25,645 nt of DNA from CABQCM01 sp965145485 (GCA_965145485.1 CBCTCU010000040.1:1-25645), one strand, 5' to 3'. Shown: positions 8,806-16,358, counted from the first letter of the stretch. Translations and numbers: made by a program. Notes: generated by a model from the letters alone, not told the origin.

Positions 8806-9771
8806 TTACTTCCTCCTGTTTTCTTCATATTTTTCGTACGCTTTGATAATCGATTGCACCAGCTTGTGGCGCACAACGTCCTTTTCGGTGAAACGGATGA
8901 TGTCGATATCCTCCACGTGCTTGAGCACCTGAAGGACCTCAACGAGCCCTGAATGCCGCCCATCGGGCAGGTCAATCTGGGTGATGTCGCCGGTGACCAC
9001 AATCTTGGAATTGAAACCCAAACGGGTCAGGAACATTTTCATCTGCTCCGGCGTTGTATTCTGCGCCTCGTCGAGGATGATGAAGCTGTCGTCGAGGGTG
9101 CGCCCGCGCATATAGGCCAGCGGAACCACCTCGATATTGCCCCGCTCCTGATATTTGGCGAAATTCTCCGCCCCCAGCATGTCGAACAGGGCGTCGTACA
9201 GCGGCCGCAGGTAAGGGTCGACCTTCTGCTGCAAATCCCCCGGCAAAAAGCCGAGCTTTTCCCCCGCCTCGACTGCCGGCCGGGTCAGGACGATGCGGTT
9301 GACCTCCCGTGCGCGGAAGGCCATGACGGCCATGGCTACCGCAAGATAGGTCTTGCCGGTACCGGCCGGCCCGACCCCCAGCACAATCGTATTCTTTTTA
9401 ATGGCCTCGATGTACCTCGTCTGCCCCAGCGTCTTCGGCTTGACCGGCCGCCCCTTGGCGGTGATGCAGATACAGTCCTGGTCACACAGTTGCTCAAGCT
9501 TATCCTCGTTGCCCTCGTTGACCAGCGATATGACATACCGGATGTTCTGATCGTTGAGGGTTTCCCCCTTTTGCAGCAGGTTGAGCAGCCCCATCACCGC
9601 GCGGGAGGCCAGCGCCACCTGTTCCGCCTCCCCTGATATCCTGAGCTCCCCATCGCGCACCACAATGGTGACGTGATACTCGTTTTCCAAGGTGCGGATA
9701 TTGGTATCAAAGCTGCCAAACAACCCCACTACCTGCTCCATGCGGTCAATATTGACCACTTGCTCCATCAT
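8806..9771 (-). CDS. phoH: PhoH-like ATPase (RNA-associated)
   Basis: PhoH-family proteins are P-loop ATPases thought to act on RNA, often encoded just before ybeY. The 321-aa protein has an N-terminal KH-like region. The ATPase core has Walker A GPAGTGKT at about residues 134-141, a TRPAVEAGEKLGFLPGD segment, Walker B IILDEAQN and the GDITQIDLP sensor motif. The frame extends nine codons upstream to 9798. I prefer the ATG at 9771 because AAGGGA lies just upstream and it gives the usual MMEQVVN-like beginning. It is expressed from the promoter overlapping the end of yqfD and is translationally adjacent to ybeY. Confidence 0.95.
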   Translation of the reverse strand: MMEQVVNIDRMEQVVGLFGSFDTNIRTLENEYHVTIVVRDGELRISGEAEQVALASRAVMGLLNLLQKGETLNDQNIRYVISLVNEGNEDKLEQLCDQDCICITAKGRPVKPKTLGQTRYIEAIKKNTIVLGVGPAGTGKTYLAVAMAVMAFRAREVNRIVLTRPAVEAGEKLGFLPGDLQQKVDPYLRPLYDALFDMLGAENFAKYQERGNIEVVPLAYMRGRTLDDSFIILDEAQNTTPEQMKMFLTRLGFNSKIVVTGDITQIDLPDGRHSGLVEVLQVLKHVEDIDIIRFTEKDVVRHKLVQSIIKAYEKYEENRRK

Positions 9772-9860
9772 TCGCTTCCCTTCTCTTTCTATCCACACGC
9801 ATCAAATAAAACTGTTTATTTCACACACAAATTCCAGCGGTTTTTGTACCTTTGCCACAT

Positions 9861-9889
9861 ATTTTACCACACTATATTTAAAAAATCAA
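9861..9889 (-). promoter_or_regulatory. Probable promoter of phoH-ybeY
   Basis: On the minus strand TTGATT (9884-9889) is followed after 17 bases by TAAAAT (9861-9866); four and five of six positions match the consensus. The -35 lies within the last codons of yqfD. The predicted start is near 9853, giving a leader of about 80 bases before phoH. The region is markedly AT-rich compared with its neighbours. This would allow vegetative expression of phoH-ybeY apart from the sporulation genes yqfC-yqfD. Confidence 0.5.
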
Positions 9890-11053
9890 GATTTCTTCTT
9901 CCATTGCGATATTTTCTTCACAAATAAATTTGACAGACAGCCGCAGCGAATGCTCGAGCTGCTCAATGCTCTCGGCCGAGGAGCGCACCGTAATGCCGGC
10001 AAGCTCTTCCCCTGCCTTGCGCACCATCTGAGCCCTCGCCAGTTCCAACGCCTCCTCGGGGGTATACTGGACGTCGACGGCGGTCTTTTCGCGAAAGGTT
10101 GCCGTCGTCACCGAAACGGGCAGCTCCACCCCGCCCAGTACCAGGGGGGATTTTTCTACCGTGCGGTCGTAATCCCCGTGCACGCTTCCCAAAAAGAGGG
10201 GGATTTTCAAGTGAAAAAGCTGAAACACCTTCCGGGTCCACTCCCGCCCGGTTGGCTGCTCGATTCGCTGGACATAGGGCACTTCAACCGACAAAACGCG
10301 TTCGGTTTCGGCCATGACAACGGCAGACGCATGATGCATGGCGGTCAGCCCGTTGGTATATTCCTGTACTCCGGAGACAAGAAGGTCGCCCTGCACCACT
10401 GCGTCGCCCCGGCTGACTACGACTTCTCCCAGCATAACCTGAAAGTCCAAAATTCGTCCGTCGCGGGCCGCTTTGATGTTGCAGGGCTGCTTGCGGTCAA
10501 TGCTTTCGGGAGGATAAACCCGTTCGCTGACCTCCACCGTCATGGTGCATCCGTTGACGTTGATCGACATCCACGAGATGTCGGGGTTGGCCAGCATGAT
10601 GGTCTGGGGCAGGTTTTTGACGTCAACATCGGATATGCGCTCCCCCTGCGCTATGCCGTAATCCTTGAGCAGCGCGAGCATATCGCCGGTGGATATGGCG
10701 TCGTTGCCCACAATCTTGACGTTCCAAATAAAAAGGGATAAAAACCATAACAAAAAGCAAAAAGACGCAAAGCCGGCCACCATGCCAAAACGCAGCCGAT
10801 AGCGATGGACCAGAAAGGGCAGGCCATGGCGCTCGAGCACACGCAGCCTCACCCTCGATCGCCGCGCCGCCTGACGCAGCCGGGGATAATCCTTGGCCAG
10901 GATATAGGCATAGTAGCAGTCCGCATCCCGCTGCATATCCCACACCGCGCGGCCGTGCACGGCACACAGATTAAAAAAGCGCTCGGGGAAATCCCCTTTG
11001 AGGGAAAAGCGAACGTAACCCGACAGCAGCCGGGATAAGCCCAAAAACATCAT
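9878..11053 (-). CDS. yqfD: Sporulation protein YqfD
   Basis: YqfD is a stage IV sporulation-related membrane protein, made in the mother cell in Bacillus and conserved in spore formers. The 391-aa protein has a soluble N-terminal part. A single strong transmembrane segment follows at about residues 90-110 (AGFASFCFLLWFLSLFIW), then NVKIVGNDAI and a large extracytoplasmic beta-rich region. The motif NLPQTIMLANPDISWMSINV fits the family. The start at 11053 is the first of two adjacent ATGs and has AAGGAGGA upstream. It follows yqfC by 50 bases, the conserved gene order. Confidence 0.93.
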   Translation of the reverse strand: MMFLGLSRLLSGYVRFSLKGDFPERFFNLCAVHGRAVWDMQRDADCYYAYILAKDYPRLRQAARRSRVRLRVLERHGLPFLVHRYRLRFGMVAGFASFCFLLWFLSLFIWNVKIVGNDAISTGDMLALLKDYGIAQGERISDVDVKNLPQTIMLANPDISWMSINVNGCTMTVEVSERVYPPESIDRKQPCNIKAARDGRILDFQVMLGEVVVSRGDAVVQGDLLVSGVQEYTNGLTAMHHASAVVMAETERVLSVEVPYVQRIEQPTGREWTRKVFQLFHLKIPLFLGSVHGDYDRTVEKSPLVLGGVELPVSVTTATFREKTAVDVQYTPEEALELARAQMVRKAGEELAGITVRSSAESIEQLEHSLRLSVKFICEENIAMEEEILIF

Positions 11054-11103
11054 GGCGGTATCCTCCTTTATCTTGCGTCGCGTCGGCTCGGGTATGCGGG
11101 ATG

Positions 11104-11400
11104 TCAGGGAAGAAAGGCGATGCTTTCAATGCATCCCTCAATCTGGGCCTGATTGGCGGTGAGCGACCGGATCAAAAGCTTCTGCCCGGTAAACTTGACC
11201 TGCCCGGTTCCGATGTTGAGACGGATGAGGCATTCTTCGTATTCCAAAACCCCTTTGCAGCCGTCGACCACCACCTCGCGGCCTCCGTCGATCTCGATAT
11301 GCGCCCCGCCGCCCAACAGCCCGGGCGGCAGCTCGAGGGCCGCATCGATCAGCTCTCCCGCACGCCGGCGTTTTTTTCTTTCCTCTCCTCTGCTGGCCAC
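11104..11400 (-). CDS. yqfC: Sporulation protein YqfC (YabP family)
   Basis: This is a 98-aa protein of the YabP/YqfC family, small beta-rich sporulation proteins. Recognisable segments are PPGLLGGGAHIEIDGGREVV, then VLEYEECLIRLNIGTG and the closing LTANQAQIEGCIESIAF. The frame stays open upstream to 11535. The GTG at 11400 is preceded by GGGAGGGG and yields the expected short basic N terminus, ASRGEERKKRRR. It is the first gene of the sporulation/housekeeping block and lies just downstream of a terminator-like hairpin. I could not identify a sigma-E promoter with confidence; CATAAT at 11427-11432 is only a weak -10 candidate. Confidence 0.9.
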   Translation of the reverse strand: MASRGEERKKRRRAGELIDAALELPPGLLGGGAHIEIDGGREVVVDGCKGVLEYEECLIRLNIGTGQVKFTGQKLLIRSLTANQAQIEGCIESIAFLP

Positions 11401-11446
11401 GCTAACCCCTCCCTTTCGTATAAAATTATGCGCCGGCAGGGGAAAA

Positions 11447-11490
11447 CAGAACAACAAAGGGAGGCCGCCCGGATAGGGGCGGCCTCCCTT
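11447..11490 (-). terminator. Perfect 13-bp hairpin with T-rich tail upstream of yqfC
   Basis: 11457-11469 pairs perfectly with 11478-11490 (13 bp, GC-rich, eight-base loop). Read on the minus strand the stem is followed by a TTTGTTGTTCTGTTTT-like tail. It lies about 57 bases upstream of the yqfC start and would stop transcription arriving from the phage-derived cassette. The T-tract is interrupted, so efficiency is uncertain. It could instead be an RNA leader structure if a transcript crosses it. Confidence 0.6.
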
Positions 11491-11863
11491 GAAAAACAAT
11501 CGAAAGTCGTTACGCGCTATGTGGCCCGATTCCACCGAAAAACGGCCCCTGCCTTGCCGGATGCGGAGGGATCATCATCGCGTCGCGTGCGTCCATTCTG
11601 CCTCGGGGGGCCGACGCCGTATCATACCGGGTGCGGGCGCTCCGGATAGAGCAACCCTACGCCCGATTCTTACAACGAAAGCCTTTGGCCCCATGCGGTT
11701 GAGGCCGTCGATAGGATTCAGCATGACAAATCAAAACCACGCGTTGAACGCGAGGTATGCCCTAGCCCTAGAAGGGCGTATTACTGGCACGCCTTTCAGG
11801 AGGCACCGCATAGGTTGGTTTGCCCATCGCATTACTTTTACAGGCCGCCGCTAAAGCTACATC
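11491..11863. other. Non-coding spacer between two related hairpins
   Basis: No ORF here has a ribosome binding site or recognisable product on either strand. A 13-base dyad, CGCGTT-G-AACGCG, lies at 11740-11752 and could be a protein-binding site. No clear promoter or tRNA is seen. The spacer marks the junction between the sporulation operon and the phage-derived cassette. Confidence 0.45.
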
Positions 11864-11892
11864 AAAAGGCCGCCCGCATACCGCGGACGGCC
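11864..11892 (-). terminator. Intrinsic terminator ending the capsid cassette
   Basis: On the minus strand 11883-11892 pairs with 11868-11877 (10 bp, one U-G wobble) around a five-base loop. TTTT follows directly (11864-11867). It lies 10 bases beyond the stop of the last cassette gene. It shares the core GGCCGCCCG-n-ATA with the hairpin at 11457-11490. Confidence 0.8.
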
Positions 11893-11902
11893 CTTGCCAC
11901 CT

Positions 11903-12244
11903 TTAGGAAAGCGCCTCGACAAACCGAAAGGTATAGCCCACCGATTCATATCCCGGCTCGCCCAGATAGGTAAGCTCGCTCAAGTACGCCTGCCATTGTC
12001 CCACGCCGGGGATAATCAGCAGCTGCGCGCTGTTCATTTTCGCCGCCAACGATGAAAAGCTCTGGGCAGCGCCGCTGCCGGTAAAAACGCCTTCCCCCGT
12101 GACCACACGGGCGAGCGCGCCGAGGTCCTGTACCGAGGCTTCGCTCACCGTTTCCCCGTCGGGCGCCGTCTCCTTGATTTCCCGCCGAAACTCCACCTGT
12201 AAGGTTTCCGGCCGCAAAGGGAAGGTAAAATCGCCATACTGCAT
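11903..12244 (-). CDS. Small phage tail-like protein, last gene of the cassette
   Basis: This 113-aa protein starts MQYGDFTFPLRPETLQV, has a central GEGVFTGSGAA segment and ends TYLGEPGYESVGYTFRFVEAL. The beta-rich pattern, with an exposed F-x-F-VE C terminus, recalls small tail or baseplate-assembly proteins of contractile-tailed phages (XkdP-like N-terminal regions), but I cannot name a family. The ATG at 12244 overlaps the stop of the preceding gene (TAATG), so the two are translationally coupled. An upstream extension of the frame to 12337 lies wholly inside the previous gene and is unlikely to be used. A terminator follows at once, so no further tail gene belongs to this transcript. Confidence 0.6.
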   Translation of the reverse strand: MQYGDFTFPLRPETLQVEFRREIKETAPDGETVSEASVQDLGALARVVTGEGVFTGSGAAQSFSSLAAKMNSAQLLIIPGVGQWQAYLSELTYLGEPGYESVGYTFRFVEALS

Positions 12245-12621
12245 TATGCCACCCCCCGTCCCGTCGCCGTCAAAACCGCTTTTTGAACCAGGCGTTCCCC
12301 ACCCGACAGGGTTTCTTCCACCTGAGCCCAGCGGCATCCGGTATAAGCGATCTCCTGGCCGTCGCGGTACATGCTGAAAGTGAAATCATCCATCGTAAAA
12401 AAGTCCAATGTATCAAAGCCCTCGCTGACCGGCAAACGGACTCGGCACAGTTCGATTTCATAGGAAGCCGGTCCGTTGAGATAAGCCTGGGGAGAACTCA
12501 TGCCGTATCCCCACACCGGACGGGTATCCCTTTTTACCCGTACCACAACGCTTTCCACCATGGGAACCATCTGACCGGCTATAGTCAGTACCGCGTTGTT
12601 TGTTACGCTTTCCGTCTCCAT
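12244..12621 (-). CDS. Phage tail-tube-like small structural protein
   Basis: This 125-aa protein follows the neck genes and has AAGGAGGGGC upstream of its ATG. It contains a strand-rich core including PVWGYGMSSPQAYLNGPASY, FDTLDFFTMDDFTF and IAYTGCRW. Its position after the connectors and its size fit a tail-tube or related virion protein, and the ITGR/GYG-like turn recalls XkdM-type tubes. Sequence alone does not establish this. A head-completion protein is an alternative. It overlaps the next gene by one base. Confidence 0.5.
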   Translation of the reverse strand: METESVTNNAVLTIAGQMVPMVESVVVRVKRDTRPVWGYGMSSPQAYLNGPASYEIELCRVRLPVSEGFDTLDFFTMDDFTFSMYRDGQEIAYTGCRWAQVEETLSGGERLVQKAVLTATGRGVA

Positions 12622-12633
12622 ATACGCCCCTCC

Positions 12634-13077
12634 TTAAACGCCGTCTTTCATTAAGGTGGTCATCTGCACAACACCCTCGAGCACAAACGTCCGCGTATCC
12701 CGGTTATAGCTCGTCTTTCCACAGGACATATCCCCGATTTTCCACTCATTCTGCCGCTCCAGCAGAGCGGCCGCGATGGCCGAAAAGATATCGTAGCAGC
12801 CCTTTCCTCCCAGACTGCGGGGGGCGTAGATGTGGATGTGCAGCTCCCAGTCGGCCTGCCGCCCGGTCTGAAAGGTCGTTTGATCTCGGCCGATCACCTC
12901 GCCCAGGGCGGACTGCCGGATGGTGAGGGAGGCCAACCCCACCGACACGATCGCCTGCTCAACCGGATTTTGTACCGTTTTATCGGGATAGGCGCTGACA
13001 AAGCGATAACCGATGCATTGCTGGTCCTCCCGCAGCAGCTCGAGCACCGACTCGATCAGGCCGTTAATCTGTTTCAT
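12634..13077 (-). CDS. Phage neck / tail-terminator-like protein
   Basis: This 147-aa protein starts MKQINGLIESVLELLREDQQ and ends with a VLEGVVQMTTLMK strand. The layout is an N-terminal helix, a DWELHIHIYAPRSLGGKGCYD segment and a final beta strand. That is typical of tail-completion or tail-terminator proteins that follow the head-closure gene. I chose the ATG at 13077 because GGAGGAGAGCG directly precedes it; an ATG at 13092 lacks spacing. It overlaps the previous gene by 14 bases. No paralogue is visible. Confidence 0.5.
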   Translation of the reverse strand: MKQINGLIESVLELLREDQQCIGYRFVSAYPDKTVQNPVEQAIVSVGLASLTIRQSALGEVIGRDQTTFQTGRQADWELHIHIYAPRSLGGKGCYDIFSAIAAALLERQNEWKIGDMSCGKTSYNRDTRTFVLEGVVQMTTLMKDGV

Positions 13078-13423
13078 CGCTCTCCTCCTCAATCATCGAG
13101 CGCAGCACCGCCCAGCAGTAAAGGCTTTCGCCGCGATAAAACACCCGCTCTGCCCGATCAATGACAAAGGAGCGTTCCCCCATCTGCACCGTCGCGTCGC
13201 GCGAGAGCTCGTCCAAGGCGTATTCGCCCGGCCCAATGTACAGATAAAACCCGGGGTCGACGTATCCAATGTCGGTGTACGCCCCTTGAAGGTACATTTT
13301 ATTCTTATATCGCAGCGGGTGAATCATCGCGCGCAGGCTTACCGCCGTCCCCGGCCCGTCGCTGAGCACCACATCCGATCCATAGCGGCGAAACAGCCGG
13401 TTCCATACCCGCTGATTAACCAT
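13064..13423 (-). CDS. Phage head-tail joining / head-closure-like protein
   Basis: The protein has 119 aa, beginning MVNQRVWNRLFRRYGSDVVL. A beta-rich centre (TDIGYVDPGFYLYIGPGEY) and the FVIDRAERVFYRGESLYCWAVLR strand pair follow. This resembles head-closure proteins of siphophages and myophages that sit third after the capsid protein. Its start overlaps the end of the upstream connector gene by eight bases, and its end overlaps the next gene, so it is embedded in one translational unit. Family name uncertain; position is the stronger evidence. Confidence 0.55.
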   Translation of the reverse strand: MVNQRVWNRLFRRYGSDVVLSDGPGTAVSLRAMIHPLRYKNKMYLQGAYTDIGYVDPGFYLYIGPGEYALDELSRDATVQMGERSFVIDRAERVFYRGESLYCWAVLRSMIEEESDETD

Positions 13424-13787
13424 GCCCCTTCACCTCACAAAACGCAAAGGAATCGTCCCGCAGATAAGGCGCAATTTCCGCAAGGCGGGCGTCCCGAACC
13501 GCCTCGGCCGACGCTTTGAGCGAGGATATATCCTGAGAGAGCTTTAAATCCCCGGCCGAAAAGGTTCCAAGCTCCCCTCTCGCGGCCAGAATCATGGTGG
13601 CCTCATAAAAAGCAAGGCCCGCCGCCGCACGGCACACAAGCGGGCCTATCCTGTCGCGGTCGACACCCGGGCGCAGCCGCTGTTCCACGAGCTGCGCGCA
13701 GCCGCGGCAAAGCTCATACCATTCCTGCGCGTCGTCCTCCTCCAGTTGGGCCAGTATACGCAGCTCCTGCCAGATTTCCGGAATCAA
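13416..13787 (-). CDS. Phage head-tail connector (gp6/DNA-packaging adaptor-like)
   Basis: This 123-aa, mainly helical protein is encoded directly after the capsid gene. Several amphipathic helices can be read, for example EIWQELRILAQLEEDDAQEW, RPGVDRDRIGPLVCRAAAGL and DLKLSQDISSLKASAEAVRD. This is the usual build of gp6/gp15-type connectors that extend the portal. The start is a TTG at 13787 with GGGAGGTG eight bases upstream; no ATG fits as well. It begins the run of overlapping neck genes. Confidence 0.6.
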   Translation of the reverse strand: MIPEIWQELRILAQLEEDDAQEWYELCRGCAQLVEQRLRPGVDRDRIGPLVCRAAAGLAFYEATMILAARGELGTFSAGDLKLSQDISSLKASAEAVRDARLAEIAPYLRDDSFAFCEVKGHG

Positions 13788-13809
13788 TTTGATAACACCT
13801 CCCGAATGA

Positions 13810-13837
13810 GCGCGGCGGGCCTCCCGGCCCGCCGCGC
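13810..13837 (-). promoter_or_regulatory. 12-bp perfect GC hairpin after the capsid gene
   Basis: 13810-13821 pairs perfectly with 13826-13837 around a four-base loop, 31 bases past the capsid stop and about 23 bases before the next start. No T-run follows on the minus strand, so it is not a classical terminator. It could be an mRNA 3'-end stabiliser or a partial attenuator that makes capsid mRNA more abundant than the neck genes. Confidence 0.6.
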
Positions 13838-13868
13838 CGAAACCGTTACCAGGCGGTCATAACGGCCG

Positions 13869-14876
13869 CTATTCTTCCTCCACGACCTTGCATGCGTCGG
13901 CAAATATCTTGGCAAACCCCGCCGTCGTGGTCACGGCCGCCCGCTCGAGCTGACGGTCGATCAGGCGGTCGTAATCCACCGCCACGTCCGAGGCGACCAC
14001 CATTTCCAGAGTGCAGTGTCGGTCCAGCCCGATCAGGGTCCCCTCCGGCACGTCGGACGACCGGATCAGCTTTGCCCCCAACGGGGAGGACAGCTTGCCG
14101 GTCCCCTGGAAATTCAGCCCGGTCAGAGGGTTCTGGAACTGCTCCATTTGCAGCAGCTTGAGCATAATGTCCGGCGACGCGACCAGGGTATTGAGTTCAT
14201 ATTCCTCAAAGGCATTCCAAAGGTTGAGCACATCGGCGTAGGTAAACTTTCCCGCCTCGGCCAGAGCGATCTGCTCGGCAGCGTTGTCGTTGCCGTCGCC
14301 GTTGATGAGCACGTCGACCGCATCCTTGAACTGCTGGCGCGCGATGTAGGCGCCGATCTGGCGCAGGGTGACCGTAAACAGGTCGAGGCGCTGGAATTTC
14401 AGCGCCTCATAGGAGGCCACCAGCATCCGCCCGCGCTTGTGCAGCCGCACCAGGTTTTCCTGGGTCTGCACCGCCGTCTGCGGGATCACCGCACCCTCGC
14501 CCACCTCCATGAGGGACTTGTGATCCTGGTCGGGGACGCTGGTGATGGTGCGGTAATCCATCCCGTTGATTTTGGTGACGGTCGCTACGACGTCGGGCAG
14601 ATGATTGGCCTGCTCCAGCCCGCTGCGCACCGCGCGGGACACATATTCAGGAAAGAGGGCCGCCGAGTCGGTGGTGCGGAAAAACTTCTCCACCACGTCG
14701 CTCGCCGCGCCGCCCACCTTGATGTCAAAGCGTTTGAGCTGCCGCTGAAAGGCGTCGAGCCCCTGCAGCTCGGTGCCAGCGTAGTTGGCCGAGGGGTCGA
14801 GCCGCTCGAGCGCGGCGGTGAACCCGCCCGGCTGCGCGTACATGCCTTTTTCGAGTCGAATGGTATCGTATGTCAT
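13869..14876 (-). CDS. Phage major capsid protein (HK97-fold family, encapsulin-like)
   Basis: This 335-aa protein lies between the protease/decoration genes and the connectors, the canonical capsid position. Readable segments include DVVEKFFRTTDSAALFPEYV, then a long helical spine (LVASYEALKFQRLDLFTVTL), DVLINGDGNDNAAEQIALAE and a C-terminal domain with NTLVASPDIMLKLLQME. The start is the ATG at 14876, with AGGAGG nine bases away; upstream codons to 15008 are not used. The N-terminal arm of about 60 residues is short compared with delta-domain capsids. This leaves the question of a separate scaffold open; none is seen. Hairpins lie on both sides of the gene. Confidence 0.8.
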   Translation of the reverse strand: MTYDTIRLEKGMYAQPGGFTAALERLDPSANYAGTELQGLDAFQRQLKRFDIKVGGAASDVVEKFFRTTDSAALFPEYVSRAVRSGLEQANHLPDVVATVTKINGMDYRTITSVPDQDHKSLMEVGEGAVIPQTAVQTQENLVRLHKRGRMLVASYEALKFQRLDLFTVTLRQIGAYIARQQFKDAVDVLINGDGNDNAAEQIALAEAGKFTYADVLNLWNAFEEYELNTLVASPDIMLKLLQMEQFQNPLTGLNFQGTGKLSSPLGAKLIRSSDVPEGTLIGLDRHCTLEMVVASDVAVDYDRLIDRQLERAAVTTTAGFAKIFADACKVVEEE

Positions 14877-14964
14877 CCAGTCATTCCTCCTAATATATTC
14901 TTTCGTTTTTTTGCATATGGACCGACGGCTGGAATACCGCCCCGTCTTGCGTGGGGGAACCCGG

Positions 14965-14979
14965 CCGGGCTTCGCCCGG
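14965..14979 (-). promoter_or_regulatory. GC hairpin in the capsid leader
   Basis: 14965-14970 pairs with 14974-14979 (CCGGGC/GCCCGG, three-base loop) in the 128-base untranslated space between the decoration gene and the capsid gene. No T-run follows. Together with the hairpin after the gene it brackets the capsid message. Confidence 0.4.
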
Positions 14980-15004
14980 GTAATGAAAAGGCGAGAGCGG
15001 CGCG

Positions 15005-15349
15005 TCAATCGAGCATGACGCCCACCGTGCTGTCGCTAAACACCTCGACGACCAGCCTCTGGCGGCTCCCGGCCAAAACCTGTACGCCGTCGTCGCCGTC
15101 GGCCGCCAGATTCTGATACCCCACGGTAGGGGCCGTTGTCCCGCTGTAGCCGACGACGGCATAGCCGCCCAGCTGCACTGTAGCGTAGCCGTCGCGCACA
15201 GCCAGCGCAATCCCGCAGAAATCATCCTTCGCCGTGCAGGCCGAAACGACGCCGTTGCCCGCCATCTTGACCGGCGCGCCTTCGGTCACCTCGCCGCTGA
15301 CGTCAAAGGTAGCCACGGTCTCCTGAAATCCCTGAAACGATACTGCCAT
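15005..15349 (-). CDS. Capsid decoration/cement-like protein
   Basis: This is a 114-aa, Gly/Val/Thr-rich, all-beta protein with repeated short strands, for example FDVSGEVTEGAPVKMAGNG, ATVQLGGYAVVGYSGTTAP and QRLVVEVFSDSTVGVML. A protein of this size and composition between the prohead protease and the capsid gene is usually the decoration or cement protein. The wording SGEVTEGAPVKM recalls DUF2190-like capsid-stabilising proteins. The ATG has AAAGGAGG upstream. No signal peptide or membrane segment is present. Confidence 0.6.
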   Translation of the reverse strand: MAVSFQGFQETVATFDVSGEVTEGAPVKMAGNGVVSACTAKDDFCGIALAVRDGYATVQLGGYAVVGYSGTTAPTVGYQNLAADGDDGVQVLAGSRQRLVVEVFSDSTVGVMLD

Positions 15350-15362
15350 GGTATTTCCTCCT

Positions 15363-16358
15363 TTAAATTACAAATCCCTGGTTGCTTCCGTCCTCCGGCG
15401 CGGAAGCCCCCGCCAGCTGTGGAACGGGCGGCAGTTGGCGGTCAAGCTGCTTTCTGTACGCCTTGCACAGGGATAACCGTTCCCCTACGTCCAGCTTGCC
15501 GACCATCTGCTCGACCGTCTCCCTGGCCAACTCGGGATGGACGACGGCCATCAGCCGTACAATCTCCTCCCCCAGCTCGTCCAGGTAAGCCTTGGAGAGC
15601 TTCTCGAGCCACTCTACATATCTCCAAAGCCGCCGCCCCTCTCCCTCGCCAAGATGGACCGGGCCGCCGCCTTGCAGCTTTTTGATGGTGCTTTCGCACC
15701 GCTCGTCCCAACCGTCGCCGCCCAAGGGAATCGTCCCTGGGCGGTAGCTTTTGCAGACTCCCGCGCGCGGCTGGGCCGGGACGGCGACAAACGACCACTC
15801 ATATGCATCCTTAGGCTGGGATAACTCGGCAAAGCAAATGACCCTTTGCCCCGCTTTCGCATACTCGCGCCCCCGGATGTGCGAGCAGGCGCCGGCGCGC
15901 AGGTCGGCCCCGCAGACCGAGCAGCGGCTTTTGCCCATCGAGCATCCGACGCTCACCTCCTTTTTGATCCCCGCGTCGATTTCCATGATGATGTCCTCAT
16001 TGCGGGCCGTCCGGGGCAAATAGGCCCTCGCCCGAAGCCGGTGGTAATCCTCCCCCGTGCTGGTCTTTGCGCCCTCCACCCGCTCGACATGGCACTCAAA
16101 AATCCGGGCGATCTGATCGCGCCCTTTCATGGAGTGGTCAAAAATCCCGGTTTTTCCCACAAACATCGGCGCCATTTCCTCCAGCGCCTGAATCGTAAAG
16201 CGCTCGTAATCCCGGTCGACCTCGTTGTCGCACAGCGTCAGGGTAAATACATAGACCTCCTGCGCCGTCAGCTTACGGCGGGAGAGCTTGTTGATCAAAG
16301 CCAGCTCTTCCTGGCTGGCCGTGGCGCTGTCTCCCTGAAGGTAGCCTTCTTTTTGCAT
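15363..16358 (-). CDS. Prohead serine protease with Cys/His metal-site insertion
   Basis: This 331-aa protein carries the herpesvirus-assemblin-like prohead protease core. VYVFTLTLCDNEVDRDYERF is followed by KTGIFDHSMKG, where His75 is the likely catalytic His, and KKEVSVGCSMG, where Ser136 is the likely nucleophile. Immediately after the Ser strand comes C-x2-C-x8-C-x-H (Cys146, Cys149, Cys158, His160) in SRCSVCGADLRAGACSHIRG. This knuckle would hold a zinc ion and is known from some Firmicute phage proteases. A C-terminal extension of about 120 residues, partly helical, may act as an internal scaffold removed during maturation; this is inference. It starts at the ATG with AAAGGA upstream, 145 bases after the portal gene. 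Confidence 0.75.
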   Translation of the reverse strand: MQKEGYLQGDSATASQEELALINKLSRRKLTAQEVYVFTLTLCDNEVDRDYERFTIQALEEMAPMFVGKTGIFDHSMKGRDQIARIFECHVERVEGAKTSTGEDYHRLRARAYLPRTARNEDIIMEIDAGIKKEVSVGCSMGKSRCSVCGADLRAGACSHIRGREYAKAGQRVICFAELSQPKDAYEWSFVAVPAQPRAGVCKSYRPGTIPLGGDGWDERCESTIKKLQGGGPVHLGEGEGRRLWRYVEWLEKLSKAYLDELGEEIVRLMAVVHPELARETVEQMVGKLDVGERLSLCKAYRKQLDRQLPPVPQLAGASAPEDGSNQGFVI

